The notes beneath the pieces were generated by a model. That model did not search any database. It was not told the origin of the DNA and was given only the letters and a program-made list of their open reading frames with translations. Below, piece after piece: positions 9,001 to 17,663 of a stretch of DNA of 64,000 nucleotides. Made by a program: the position numbers and the translations under genes. How positions within the stretch are numbered: position 1 is the stretch's first letter; each line of letters opens with the position of its first letter. Origin of the DNA: PoT sp049331405 (GTDB lineage Bacteria; Planctomycetota; Planctomycetia; Isosphaerales; Isosphaeraceae); NCBI RefSeq assembly GCF_049331405.1, contig NZ_CP186274.1, positions 6,448,001-6,512,000 of the forward strand. The letters run 5' to 3'.

Positions 9001-10074
9001 ATGAGAACCACCGCCTTCGCGATTGCGGCCGCAGCGTTGATCCTGGGCTCCTCGAGCCAGGCCGGGCAGATCGTCCTGGTCGCGGGGGGCGGGACGGGTG
9101 GAGATGGGTCGCCGGCCGACAAGGTCCAACTCACCAGCCCGTTCGGCGTCGGGTTCGACGGCGAGGGGTCGATGTACATCGTCGAGATGCTCGGCAACCG
9201 CATTCGCAAACTCGGGCCCGACGGTAAAGTGACGACGGTCGCGGGGACCGGCAAGAAGGGGGACGGCGGCGACGACGGCCCGGCGACCTCGGCCGAGTTC
9301 AACGGGATGCACCACCTCGTCGTCGCCAGGAACGGCGACGTTTACATCGCGGACACGTGGAACAACCGCATCCGCAAGCTCGACCCCCGCACGGGCCGCG
9401 TCACCGCGTTCGCCGGGACGGGCAAGAAAGGCTTCTCCGGCGACGGCGGCCCCGCGCTCAAGGCCGAGTTCGGCGGGGTCTACTGCCTGGCCCTCGACGA
9501 CGCCAACAAGACGCTCTATCTCGCCGACCTCGACAACCGCCGCATCCGGGCTATCGACATGGCCTCGGGCATCGTCTCGACCGTCGCCGGCACGGGAAAG
9601 AAAGGGGTTCCCAAGGACGGAGCCGAGGCCACGGCTTCTCCGCTCGTCGACCCCCGCGCCGTGGCCGTCGATGGTAAAGGCTATGTCTACATCCTCGAGC
9701 GTAGCGGCAATGCCCTCCGCGTCGTCGACCCGCAAGGCAAGATCCGCACCGTGGCCGGCACGGGCAAGAAGGGGCACGACGGCGACGGTGGGCCTGCGCT
9801 CGAGGCCACCTTCGACGGCCCCAAGCACCTCTGCACCGACGCGCACAGTAACGTCCTGATCGCCGACACCGAGAACCATCGCATCCGCGTCTACCACGCG
9901 GCGACTGGCAAGCTCACGAACCTTGCCGGCACCGGGAAGAACGGGGCTTCAGGCCTCGGCAAATCCCCCGAGGAGGCCGATCTGAGCCAACCCCATGGCG
10001 TCACCTTCGGCCCCGATGGCCTGATCTATCTCTCAGACAGCAGCAATGACCGGGTCCTCAAGCTCATCCCCTGA
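9001..10074 (+). CDS. Secreted NHL-repeat beta-propeller protein
   Basis: A 357-residue protein with a signal peptide (RTTAFAIAAAALILGSSSQAG). About six NHL blades follow, marked by the recurring pair of motifs AGTGKKG..GDGGPA (linker) and YIADTWNNRIRKL / LYLADLDNRRIRAI / LIADTENHRIRVY (blade core). NHL propellers bind proteins, peptides or glycans and occasionally carry lyase activity; nothing here identifies the ligand. The ATG at 9001 has GAGG a few bases upstream. Related planctomycete proteins are often fused to cytochrome or carbohydrate-binding domains, but this one is propeller only. It is separated from the nitrilase-family gene by about 170 bases and may or may not share its transcript. 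Confidence 0.88.
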   Translation: MRTTAFAIAAAALILGSSSQAGQIVLVAGGGTGGDGSPADKVQLTSPFGVGFDGEGSMYIVEMLGNRIRKLGPDGKVTTVAGTGKKGDGGDDGPATSAEFNGMHHLVVARNGDVYIADTWNNRIRKLDPRTGRVTAFAGTGKKGFSGDGGPALKAEFGGVYCLALDDANKTLYLADLDNRRIRAIDMASGIVSTVAGTGKKGVPKDGAEATASPLVDPRAVAVDGKGYVYILERSGNALRVVDPQGKIRTVAGTGKKGHDGDGGPALEATFDGPKHLCTDAHSNVLIADTENHRIRVYHAATGKLTNLAGTGKNGASGLGKSPEEADLSQPHGVTFGPDGLIYLSDSSNDRVLKLIP

Positions 10075-10248
10075 GGACGGCCGTCGAGTCGACCTTGGAA
10101 AGAGCGGTGGCCTCCGAAGCCAAAGGTTACAGGTTGGCGTGCAGGCTCCATACAGGCGATGCGGCGGCGATCGTTGCGCGATAGAATGGCCGGGGATGAC
10201 GGTCGATGAGGACCGGATCGCCGCCCGTTGACACGCCGAGATGCAGAC

Positions 10249-11133
10249 ATGATTAAGAATGTGCGGATCGCCGCCATCGCCGTCGACACCCAGCCGGGCA
10301 GGCTCGCGGAGAACCTCGAGAAGATCTCCGCATGGACCCGAAAGGCGGTCGAGGCCGGGGCCCAGTTGGTCCTCTTCCAGGAGCTTTCCCTCACCGGCTT
10401 CATCCCGAATCATCCCGTCGGGGATCACAACGCCTGGCTTCGCGAGGCGCTCTCGCTGGGCCAGGAGATGGCGGAGAGCCTCGACGGCAACGCGGTGCGG
10501 CAGCTCTCGAAGATCGCCGCCGAGCACGACACGATGATCTCGGCCGGCATGTTGGAAGATGCCGGGAACGTGCTGCACAACACGCAGGTTCTCGTGGGGC
10601 GTGCCGGGCTGATCGGGCACTGGCGGAAGATGCACGTCCCGATGTATGAGATGCCCTTCTATTGCGGCGGCGGCGTCCCCGACGTGGTCGAGACCCCGCT
10701 CGGCCGGATCGGCGCGAACATCTGCTTCGATTCCCTGATGCCCGAGTCGACGCGACTCCTCGCCGTCAAGAACGCCGAGATCGTCCTCTTCCCGTTCGCC
10801 TCCGACCCGCCCCCCGTCACGCCGCAAGGCTGGGCCGACTGGGCGGGGAATGCGTTGCGGTCTCGTTGCATCGAGAACGGCGTCTACGGCGTGGCCTGCA
10901 ACTATGTCGGCAAGGTGTCGTGTGCGTCGGTCAGTCAGTTCTTCCCAGGCGGCGGGATGGCCCTCGACCCTCGAGGGAAGGTCATCAAGGAGTGGGAAGC
11001 TCCCACCGGAGAGCCCGGGATGATGCTCGTCGACCTCTCCGCGGAGACCCTCCGCCAGGCGAGGGCCGAGCCGGAATACCTCTTCCGCTTCCGTCGCCCT
11101 GAGCTTTATGGGTCGCTCGCCAGCATCCGTTGA
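10249..11133 (+). CDS. Carbon-nitrogen hydrolase (nitrilase superfamily amidase)
   Basis: A 294-residue cytoplasmic enzyme. The three catalytic residues of the superfamily can be placed: Glu45 in LVLFQELSLTGF, Lys127 in HWRKMHVP, and the nucleophile Cys159 in GANICFD. The family hydrolyses nitriles, amides or carbamoyl groups through a thioester. The pattern here (FPELSLTGF-like first box, conventional amidase-like C-box) suits an aliphatic amidase or N-carbamoyl hydrolase better than a true nitrilase, but substrate cannot be read from sequence. The ATG at 10249 (IKNVRIAAIAVDTQPG) fits the family N-terminus; a TTG at 10228 is less likely. The ribosome site is weak. Confidence 0.88.
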   Translation: MIKNVRIAAIAVDTQPGRLAENLEKISAWTRKAVEAGAQLVLFQELSLTGFIPNHPVGDHNAWLREALSLGQEMAESLDGNAVRQLSKIAAEHDTMISAGMLEDAGNVLHNTQVLVGRAGLIGHWRKMHVPMYEMPFYCGGGVPDVVETPLGRIGANICFDSLMPESTRLLAVKNAEIVLFPFASDPPPVTPQGWADWAGNALRSRCIENGVYGVACNYVGKVSCASVSQFFPGGGMALDPRGKVIKEWEAPTGEPGMMLVDLSAETLRQARAEPEYLFRFRRPELYGSLASIR

Positions 11134-11278
11134 TATCTCCTCGGGCTCGAGGCCGCGGTCGCGGTTGACCGCGGTGGCGAGTTCCTCTAAGATCCCGCGC
11201 GCACCTCTCCATCCATCGAATCCTCACCCGAGGAGCAGGCCGCCCGTCACGAACCTCCTGGCAAGGATGTCAGTAACC

Positions 11279-12181
11279 ATGCGCAAGGCCATCGGATTCG
11301 GACTCATCGCGACCGGACTGGCGACTCTCTCGGTCCTGCCCGCCCGGGCGCAGGCCCCGGCCATCCCGCCGCCTTCGCCGGCCGCGAATGCCAAGCCGGC
11401 CGCCACGCAGGCGGCACCGTCGGGCCCGATGATCGGATATGAGATCCGCTGGGTGTCGACCACGAGCCCGGATTGGCGCGGGAAGTTCGATGATCGGCTC
11501 AAGGTCCTGGCCAGGAAGTCGGGATCCACGGTCTGGGCGGTGGATCGGGCGGGCCTGAAGGCTGTGCTGGACGGCTTCCAGCAAGACACTCAGTGCAACA
11601 TCCTCCAGTCGCCCAAGGTCACGACGCCCGTCGATCAGACGGCCCGCGTCGAGAACATGGAGTCGATCAACTACGTCGCCCACGTGAACCAGGTCCCGGC
11701 CAATCCCCAGGACCCCGCCTCCAAGCCGGCGTTCGACCCCGAGGTCGACAAGGTTCAGGACGGCATCCGGCTCCAACTCTCCTCCGGGAAGCTGACGCCC
11801 GACGAGGGGATCCGCGTCCATATCGCGCTGGAAGAGGCGAGGCTGGTCCGGATGCATACGACGAGGGTTGCCCGCCCGGCCGAGGCCAAGTCGGGGGAAT
11901 CCGCCAGTGCGAGCGAGTCGCGGATCACCAAGCTCTTCCGAAATGAGGGGGCCCAGTCGGTGACCGCGACCATCCAGGTCCCCGAGGTCGCCTGGAACCT
12001 GATCGACGGGGACTGGACGATCCCCGAACGAGGGGCCCTGGTCATGAGTGCCGGGCCTCGCACGGTCACGGGCAAGAGGGGCAAGGAAGGCTACGCCGAG
12101 CGGGTCGTCTTCATCAGCTACGAACTCGTCGGGGCGTCGGAGAACTCCCAGGCCTCCACAACCGCCCCTCGCCTGCCCTAA
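11279..12181 (+). CDS. Exported secretin-like beta-domain protein, short form
   Basis: A 300-residue protein with a signal peptide (RKAIGFGLIATGLATLSVLPARAQA) and a Pro/Ala-rich linker. The body resembles the C-terminal beta domain of type II/III secretion secretins: ILQSPKVTTPVDQTARVEN, then KVQDGIRLQLSS, then VRIHIALE-type strands and a final DGDWTIPERGALVMSAG strand near the end. It lacks the N0/N1/N2 ring domains that secretins need to form a gated channel. The ATG at 11279 is chosen over 11267 because AAGGA (11263-11267) then sits upstream at a usable distance. A second protein of this type is encoded at 59808-61124. Assignment to the secretin-like fold is from pattern recognition and needs a profile search. 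Confidence 0.6.
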   Translation: MRKAIGFGLIATGLATLSVLPARAQAPAIPPPSPAANAKPAATQAAPSGPMIGYEIRWVSTTSPDWRGKFDDRLKVLARKSGSTVWAVDRAGLKAVLDGFQQDTQCNILQSPKVTTPVDQTARVENMESINYVAHVNQVPANPQDPASKPAFDPEVDKVQDGIRLQLSSGKLTPDEGIRVHIALEEARLVRMHTTRVARPAEAKSGESASASESRITKLFRNEGAQSVTATIQVPEVAWNLIDGDWTIPERGALVMSAGPRTVTGKRGKEGYAERVVFISYELVGASENSQASTTAPRLP

Positions 12182-12226
12182 GGCATCTGCCCGCCTCGTT
12201 TTTCCAGACCGATCGAAGTTGGAGCT

Positions 12227-12260
12227 GAGTCGCCCCGGGCGGCTCGGCTCGACTTTTTTT
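12227..12260 (+). terminator. Possible weak terminator before phoR
   Basis: AGTCGCC pairs (one G-U) with GGCGGCT around a CCG loop, and a run of seven T (12254-12260) follows ten bases later. The gap between stem and T-run makes it weak, but it lies just where the secretin-like gene would need to end. Confidence 0.35.
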
Positions 12261-12355
12261 ATCGGGATGGGATGGATCCGTTGCTTGACCGGGTCTGCCT
12301 GCGCTCCGATACTGATTCGCAAAAAATGCGGAGTGGGCTGATCCGAGGGCGAGAC

Positions 12356-13645
12356 ATGGTCGTGGTGTGCGTGATCCTGGTGGCCGGCTTCGCGCTTATG
12401 GGGGTCGCCGCGTACCGCTGGGGCCGTACGCTGGCCGAGATCGAGAGGGGCGTGAACGCCCTGCTCGACGGGAAGCCCACGCGGCCGATCTTGTCTCGTT
12501 CCATCGGCCCTGCGGGCCGCCTGGCACGGCGGTTCGATGCCGTGGCGCCGCAGCTCGAGGCCAGGATCGCCCTGCTCGAGCAGGACCGGCAGCAGCTCCG
12601 CGCCGTCCTCAGTGGGATGGCCGAGGGGGTCATCGCCATCGACGCCAGGCGACGCCTGGTCTTCGCCAACGCGACGGCGAACCGCCTCTTCTCGCTCGAT
12701 GCCGTCTCCGTCGGCCGCCTGATCCCCGAACTGATCCGGAGCCCGCAGGTGCAGGAAGCCGTCGAGGCGACCCTCGGAGGCCCCGGCCCGTATCAGGGGG
12801 AGATCTCCTTGGCGACCCGAGAGACCCTCTTGCGCGTCCATTCTCGCGTGCTGGCCGTCTACGGGGCCCCCTTCCCCGGCCCGCCGCCGGGGGCCGTCCT
12901 CGTCTTCCATGACGTGACCGAGCTCCGTCGGCTCGAGCGGATGCGGCAGGACTTCGTCGCCAACGTCTCCCACGAGCTCAAGACGCCCCTCGCCTCGATC
13001 AAGGCGTACACGGAGACCCTGCTCGACTGGGCCCTGAACGACGAGAACGTCAACGTCCGGTTCCTCAATCGCATCGAGGAGCAGGCCGAGCGCCTCAACC
13101 AGCTCATCCTCGACCTCCTGAGCCTGGCCCGCATCGAGTCGGGGCAGGAAGTCTACGAGCACGTCCCCCTGGCCCTCGCGCCGATGATCACGTCCTGCGT
13201 CGGGTCGCACCGGGATCGTGCGGACGCCAAGGGGCTCTCCCTCGACCTCGACCTCGGGCCTGTGGACGACCAGATTCAGGTCATGGCCGACGAGGAGGCC
13301 ATCCGCCAGATCTTTGACAACCTCATCGACAACGCGATCAAGTACACGCCCGAAGGGGGCTCCGTCCGGGTCCACGGCCAGCTCGGCCCCGATGGGGTCG
13401 TCGTCGAGGTCGCGGACACGGGCATCGGCATCCCCCGCGACGACCTCCCTCGCGTCTTCGAACGCTTCTACAGGGTCGACAAGGCGAGGAGCCGGGAACT
13501 CGGAGGCACCGGGCTCGGCCTCTCGATCGTCAAGCACCTCGTCCAGTCGATCGGCGGGCAGATCACCGTCTCCAGTCGCGTCGGGGCCGGAACTCAGTTC
13601 ACTCTAACCCTTCCCCTATTCGTGCAACATAATGTCCGTAACTGA
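12356..13645 (+). CDS. phoR: Phosphate-regulon sensor histidine kinase PhoR
   Basis: A 429-residue sensor kinase. One membrane helix at the extreme N-terminus (VVVCVILVAGFALMGVAAY) is followed by a HAMP-like linker, a PAS domain (LSGMAEGVIAIDARRRLVFANATANRLF), the HisKA box with the phospho-accepting His206 (FVANVSHELKTPL), and the ATPase domain with N box (DNLIDNAIKYTPEGG), G1 box (VADTGIGIP) and GGTGLGLSIVKHL. As in other PhoR proteins there is almost no periplasmic loop, so it would sense through the Pst transporter rather than directly. The ATG at 12356 has GAGGG six bases upstream; a Met ten codons earlier (12326) lacks a ribosome site but is possible. Assignment as PhoR rests on the adjoining pst genes and phoB. 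Confidence 0.88.
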   Translation: MVVVCVILVAGFALMGVAAYRWGRTLAEIERGVNALLDGKPTRPILSRSIGPAGRLARRFDAVAPQLEARIALLEQDRQQLRAVLSGMAEGVIAIDARRRLVFANATANRLFSLDAVSVGRLIPELIRSPQVQEAVEATLGGPGPYQGEISLATRETLLRVHSRVLAVYGAPFPGPPPGAVLVFHDVTELRRLERMRQDFVANVSHELKTPLASIKAYTETLLDWALNDENVNVRFLNRIEEQAERLNQLILDLLSLARIESGQEVYEHVPLALAPMITSCVGSHRDRADAKGLSLDLDLGPVDDQIQVMADEEAIRQIFDNLIDNAIKYTPEGGSVRVHGQLGPDGVVVEVADTGIGIPRDDLPRVFERFYRVDKARSRELGGTGLGLSIVKHLVQSIGGQITVSSRVGAGTQFTLTLPLFVQHNVRN

Positions 13646-13671
13646 TTACCGGCGACAGTATCGCTGGTGGA

Positions 13672-13714
13672 TTCACTGATTCTTCACAAATTCTTCATGA
13701 TTGTTCGGTAGAAT
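13672..13714 (+). promoter_or_regulatory. Candidate PHO box and promoter of the pst operon
   Basis: Three direct repeats in an exact 11-bp period: TTCACTG (13672-13678), TTCACAA (13683-13689) and TTCATGA (13694-13700), with ATTC linkers after the first two. PhoB/PhoP-type regulators bind 11-bp direct repeats, and a TTCAC core is known from actinobacterial PHO boxes. A TAGAAT hexamer (13709-13714) starts eight bases after the last repeat, so the repeats replace the -35 region as in PhoB-activated promoters. The site is 134 bases before the pstS start. The spacing is seen directly; the regulator is inferred. Confidence 0.7.
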
Positions 13715-13847
13715 TGGCCGGATAACACGCGATATCAATTGCGACTGAGCTGATAACGGGGTGAGGGAGGTTGGCCTCCCGGCTCGATGAAGATCTCGTC
13801 ATTGCACGGGCCCCGAGCGCTGGACATCGTTAGAGGATACAAAGGGC

Positions 13848-14834
13848 ATGCGTATCTCCGGGCGAAAGGGACTTTCGGCGACGCTGATCGCTCTGGCAAT
13901 GGCCGGTTGCGGCGAAACGGGGGATGATCGGCCTGGGGCTCCGGCCGCGTCTTCGGCGGCCAAGACCGTCGAGGTCGATGGCTCCAGCACCGTCTTCCAG
14001 ATCAGCCAGGCGGCGCGCGAGGCCTACGAGAAGGTCAAGCCCGATGTCAATGTCGTGGTCGACAGCCACGGCACCGGCGGCGGCTTCGCCAGCTACCTCA
14101 AGGGCGAGGTCGACATCGTCGACGCCTCTCGGCCCGCCAAGGCCGACGAGGAGTCGAAGGCCAAGGAACAGGGGCTCGAGTGGACCCGGTTCCTGGTCGG
14201 TTACGACGGAATCACCGTGGTCGTCAACCCGAAGAATACGTTCGCCAAGGGCTTCACCGTCGAGCAGTTGAAGAAGATCTGGGAACCCGGCAGCAAGGTG
14301 AAGACCTGGAAGGACGTCGACCCCTCCTGGCCCGACAAGGCGATCGTGCTCTACTGCCCGGACACCAAGTCGGGGACGTTCGAGTACTTCACCGAGGCCA
14401 TCGTCGGCAAGGCCAAGTCCCAGCGCGAGGACGTCCAGGCCAGCTCCGACGACAACACCCTGGTCAACGGGGTCGCCGGCGACGACAACGGCCTCGGCTA
14501 TTTCGGCTTCGCCTACTTCATCGAGAACAAGGATAAGCTCCGCGCCGTGCCGATCCAGAAGGGGGCCGACGCCCCTGCGGTGACGCCGACCCACGAGACG
14601 ATCCTGGACAAGACTTATGCCCCGCTCTCGCGTCCCCTCTACATCTTCGCGAAGAATTCCGCACTCCGTCGGCCCGAAGTCCACGGGTTCGTGAAGTTCT
14701 ATCTCGAGAACATCGAGGACCTGGCCAAGAAGGGCGGCTACGTCCCCCCGACCGCCCAGGATCGCGAGGCCAACGCGAAGGCCCTTCCCGCAGGTGGTGA
14801 GCCGGAGGCCCCGGCTGCCAAGGCGGCCCTGTGA
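13848..14834 (+). CDS. pstS: Phosphate-binding lipoprotein PstS
   Basis: A 328-residue periplasmic phosphate-binding component of the Pst ABC transporter. The N-terminus is a lipoprotein signal with lipobox LAMAGC and lipidation Cys21. The phosphate-binding motifs of the family are present: DGSSTVFQIS near the mature N-terminus, SHGTGGGFASYLKGEVDIVDASR, and the DTKSGTFEYFTEAIVGK loop. The mature protein should sit on the outer face of the cytoplasmic membrane. It is first in a tight pstSCAB run (pstC starts inside its stop codon) and is preceded by the 11-bp repeat array, so phosphate-starvation control is very likely. Confidence 0.93.
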   Translation: MRISGRKGLSATLIALAMAGCGETGDDRPGAPAASSAAKTVEVDGSSTVFQISQAAREAYEKVKPDVNVVVDSHGTGGGFASYLKGEVDIVDASRPAKADEESKAKEQGLEWTRFLVGYDGITVVVNPKNTFAKGFTVEQLKKIWEPGSKVKTWKDVDPSWPDKAIVLYCPDTKSGTFEYFTEAIVGKAKSQREDVQASSDDNTLVNGVAGDDNGLGYFGFAYFIENKDKLRAVPIQKGADAPAVTPTHETILDKTYAPLSRPLYIFAKNSALRRPEVHGFVKFYLENIEDLAKKGGYVPPTAQDREANAKALPAGGEPEAPAAKAAL

Positions 14835-15802
14835 TCGAGCCCATCTCGGCCGCGAACGGACAGAATGGCGAGCAAGGTCCCGACCCCTGGTCGGGACCGT
14901 CGCACCTGCGGGCGATTCAAGAGTCCGCCGTGACACTCTTCCTGTTGCTCTGCGCCTCGATCACCGTGCTGACGACGGCGGGCATCATCCTCGTGCTCGG
15001 CTTCGAGTCCCTGGCCTTCTTCCGGATGTCGGGGATCAGCCTCTTCGACTTCCTCGCCGGCAGTGAGCTCCGGCCTGATGCGGAGCCCCCCACGTTCGGG
15101 ATCCTCCCCTTGATCTGGGGGACCTTCGTGGTCGCGGGGGGGGCGGCCCTGATCGCCCTTCCGATCGGCCTTTTGAGCGCGATCTACCTCAGCGAATATG
15201 CCCACCGCGGCGTCCGCGCGGTGCTCAAGCCGGCGCTCGAACTCCTCGCGGGCATCCCTTCGATCGTCTACGGCTACCTGGCGTTCATGCTCGTCACCCC
15301 GATCCTCAAGTGGATCTTCGGGCATTGGGACATCAGCGTCGAGCCGCTCAACGCCCTCAGCGCCTGCATCGTCGTGGGTGTGATGATCATCCCCATGGTC
15401 TCGTCGCTCAGCGAGGACGTCTTCTCGGCGGTGCCGCGAGGCCTTCGCGAGGCCGGGTATGGCCTGGGCGCGACCAAGTTCGAGGTCTCGACGAGGATCG
15501 TGCTCCCCGCGGGGCTCTCCGGCGTTGTCGCCTCGTTCATCCTCGCCCTGAGCCGGGCCATCGGCGAGACGATGGCGGTCGTCCTCGCGGCGGGGATGCG
15601 GCCCCAGATCACGCTCAACCCCTTGACCTCGATCGAGACGATGACCACGTACATCGTGGCGGTGACCAACGGCGACGCGTCGTATGGGACCCCCAACTAT
15701 CTCTCTCTCTTCGCGGTCGGGATCACGCTCTTTGGCATGACCTTGACACTCAACGTTTTATCGGGCTTGGTCTTGCGTCGTTATCGCGAGGTCTACCAAT
15801 GA
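14831..15802 (+). CDS. pstC: Phosphate ABC transporter permease PstC
   Basis: A 323-residue inner-membrane permease with about six helices. The GTG start at 14831 overlaps the pstS stop by four bases (GTGA), indicating translational coupling. The binding-protein-dependent transport signature lies in the EAGYGLGATKFEVSTRIVLPAG region, with IPSIVYGYLAF earlier and the conserved SRAIGETMAV helix. It begins with about 30 hydrophilic residues before the first helix. It pairs with PstA to form the channel energised by PstB. Confidence 0.93.
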   Translation: MIEPISAANGQNGEQGPDPWSGPSHLRAIQESAVTLFLLLCASITVLTTAGIILVLGFESLAFFRMSGISLFDFLAGSELRPDAEPPTFGILPLIWGTFVVAGGAALIALPIGLLSAIYLSEYAHRGVRAVLKPALELLAGIPSIVYGYLAFMLVTPILKWIFGHWDISVEPLNALSACIVVGVMIIPMVSSLSEDVFSAVPRGLREAGYGLGATKFEVSTRIVLPAGLSGVVASFILALSRAIGETMAVVLAAGMRPQITLNPLTSIETMTTYIVAVTNGDASYGTPNYLSLFAVGITLFGMTLTLNVLSGLVLRRYREVYQ

Positions 15803-16752
15803 GCCAGGCGGTTCGAGGGACCTACGCGCCGCATCGCCGCTCCCGGCTGATCCTGGGCCCGCTCTTCGGCGTCGCCTGCTTCATGGCCACGCTCACCGGG
15901 GTCGTGGTGCTCTCGGTCCTCCTGGGATCGGTGCTCGCCGCCGCGCTTCAGAAGCCGGGCGGTGCCCCCTGGTACCACGTCGGCACCAATGCGAGCGAGT
16001 TGTTCCAGTTCCTGAAGTCGTTGCTGTCCAAGTCCCAGTCGATCGATCCGACCCGCGCCGGTTTCAAGGCGGGGATCGTGGGGAGTCTCTGGCTCCTGGC
16101 CATGGTCACGATCTTCGCGATCCCGACGGGGGTCGGCGCGGCCGTCTTCCTGGAAGAGTTCGTTCGTCCGGGACGCCTCCGGCGGATCATCCAGACGAAT
16201 ATCGCCAACCTCGCGGGCGTGCCGTCGATCGTTTACGGTATCCTCGGGCTCACCCTGTTCGTCCGGGGCTTCGGCTTCAAGTCGTTCGCCCTCGGGCGTT
16301 CGCTCTGGGCGGGGAGCCTGACCCTGAGCTTGCTGGTCCTCCCCGTGATCGTGATCGCCACGCAGGAGGCCCTCCGGACCGTGCCGCAATCGCTCCGGCA
16401 GGCGGCCCTGGCGCTGGGGGCGACGCGCTGGCAGATGATCCGCGACCACGTGATCCCTTCGGCGATGCCCGGCATCCTGACGGGGACGATCCTGAGCCTC
16501 TCGCGGGCGATCGGCGAGACGGCACCTTTGCTGATGGTAGGCGCGGCGGGCTCGATCGGCTTCCTGCCCAAGGGGCCGGCCGACCGATACACGGTCTTGC
16601 CCGTCGAGATCTATAACTATGCCAAGCATTCCAAGGTCGCGTTCCACACGGTCGCGGCGGGGGGCATCCTGATCCTGCTGGCCCTCCTGCTGTCCATGAA
16701 CGCCACGGCGATTATCATCCGGAATCGATACGGCAGCTCTGCCCGAGGCTGA
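15799..16752 (+). CDS. pstA: Phosphate ABC transporter permease PstA
   Basis: A 317-residue inner-membrane permease, partner of PstC. The ATG at 15799 overlaps the pstC stop (ATGA), so the two are translationally coupled. It shows the GVPSIVYGILGL helix, the cytoplasmic coupling loop (ALGATRWQMIRDHVIPSAMPG) that contacts PstB, and the LSRAIGETAPLL helix characteristic of PstA. The region between the first and second helices is longer than in the Escherichia coli protein, with a Ser/Gln-rich stretch (LKSLLSKSQSIDPTRAGFKAG). Confidence 0.93.
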   Translation: MSQAVRGTYAPHRRSRLILGPLFGVACFMATLTGVVVLSVLLGSVLAAALQKPGGAPWYHVGTNASELFQFLKSLLSKSQSIDPTRAGFKAGIVGSLWLLAMVTIFAIPTGVGAAVFLEEFVRPGRLRRIIQTNIANLAGVPSIVYGILGLTLFVRGFGFKSFALGRSLWAGSLTLSLLVLPVIVIATQEALRTVPQSLRQAALALGATRWQMIRDHVIPSAMPGILTGTILSLSRAIGETAPLLMVGAAGSIGFLPKGPADRYTVLPVEIYNYAKHSKVAFHTVAAGGILILLALLLSMNATAIIIRNRYGSSARG

Positions 16753-16756
16753 TGCA

Positions 16757-17602
16757 ATGAGCCTTCCCGATAGCCATGTCGCCTCGGTCGTCCCCGAGGG
16801 TTCCCCCGCCAACCCGGCGGTCGACCCCATCGTCATGGCTGCGCGGCAGCTCAACGTCTGGTACGGGAGCTCGCTCGCGCTCAAGAATGTCGACATCCAG
16901 ATCCCCCGGCATCAGATCACGGCGCTGATCGGGCCGTCGGGCTGCGGTAAGAGCACCCTGCTCCGCTGCTTCAACCGCATGAACGACCTGGTCACGGGCG
17001 CGAGGATGGAGGGGGAAGTCCTCGTCGACGGCGTGAACATCAACGAGCCGGGGACCGACCCCGTCGCGTTGCGGCGCCGGATCGGCATGGTCTTCCAGAA
17101 GCCGAACCCGTTCCCCAAGAGCGTCTATCAGAACGTCGCCTGGGGGGCCCGCATCAATGGCTATCGCGGCGACATGGACGAGCTCGTCGAGCGCTCGCTC
17201 CGCCGCGCCGCGCTCTGGGATGAGGTCAAGAACAAGCTGCACCGCTCCGGCTTCGAGCTGTCGGGCGGCCAGCAACAAAGGCTCTGCATCGCCAGGACCC
17301 TGGCGGTCGAGCCGGAAGTCATCCTCATGGACGAACCTTGCTCGGCCCTCGACCCGATCTCGACGGCCAGGGTCGAGGACCTCATGGACGACCTCAAGAG
17401 TGAGTACACGATCGTCATCGTGACTCACAATATGCAGCAGGCCCGCCGGGTCAGCGACATGACGGCCTGCCTCATGCTGGATGAAGCGGCCAAGGACGGG
17501 CATCGAACGGGGGTCATCGCCGAGTTCACCTCGACGGACATCCTGTTTACTAACCCCAAAGACAGCCGGACCGAGGCCTATATCACGGGCCGGATCGGCT
17601 GA
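16757..17602 (+). CDS. pstB: Phosphate ABC transporter ATPase PstB
   Basis: A 281-residue ATPase, four bases after the pstA stop. Walker A is GPSGCGKST, the Q-loop region is MVFQKPNPFPKS (the proline-rich PNPFP is typical of PstB), the ABC signature is LSGGQQQRLCIARTLA, Walker B is VILMDEPCSALDP and the switch His lies in IVTHNMQQARRVSD. About 30 extra N-terminal residues precede the ATPase fold. The run of pst genes ends here and phoB follows after 61 bases; no phoU is present between or after them. Confidence 0.95.
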   Translation: MSLPDSHVASVVPEGSPANPAVDPIVMAARQLNVWYGSSLALKNVDIQIPRHQITALIGPSGCGKSTLLRCFNRMNDLVTGARMEGEVLVDGVNINEPGTDPVALRRRIGMVFQKPNPFPKSVYQNVAWGARINGYRGDMDELVERSLRRAALWDEVKNKLHRSGFELSGGQQQRLCIARTLAVEPEVILMDEPCSALDPISTARVEDLMDDLKSEYTIVIVTHNMQQARRVSDMTACLMLDEAAKDGHRTGVIAEFTSTDILFTNPKDSRTEAYITGRIG

Positions 17603-17615
17603 CGTTTTTCGCGGT

Positions 17616-17648
17616 AACATCGATTCTTCACACGAACATCATCTTCCG
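17616..17648 (+). promoter_or_regulatory. Weak repeat array upstream of phoB
   Basis: TTCACAC (17627-17633) matches the pstS repeats well. Sequences one period (11 bp) away on each side, AACATCG (17616) and ATCATCT (17638), match only in the central CA. This could be a degenerate PHO box allowing phoB autoregulation. Confidence 0.35.
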
Positions 17649-17663
17649 TACTTGGGAGATCCG

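Noticed and set aside
7192..9897. 901-codon open frame on the minus strand
   Set aside because: Antisense to the acyl-CoA dehydrogenase and NHL protein; composition typical of a shadow frame.
11270..13537. 755-codon open frame on the minus strand
   Set aside because: Antisense to the secretin-like gene and phoR; no motif or ribosome site.
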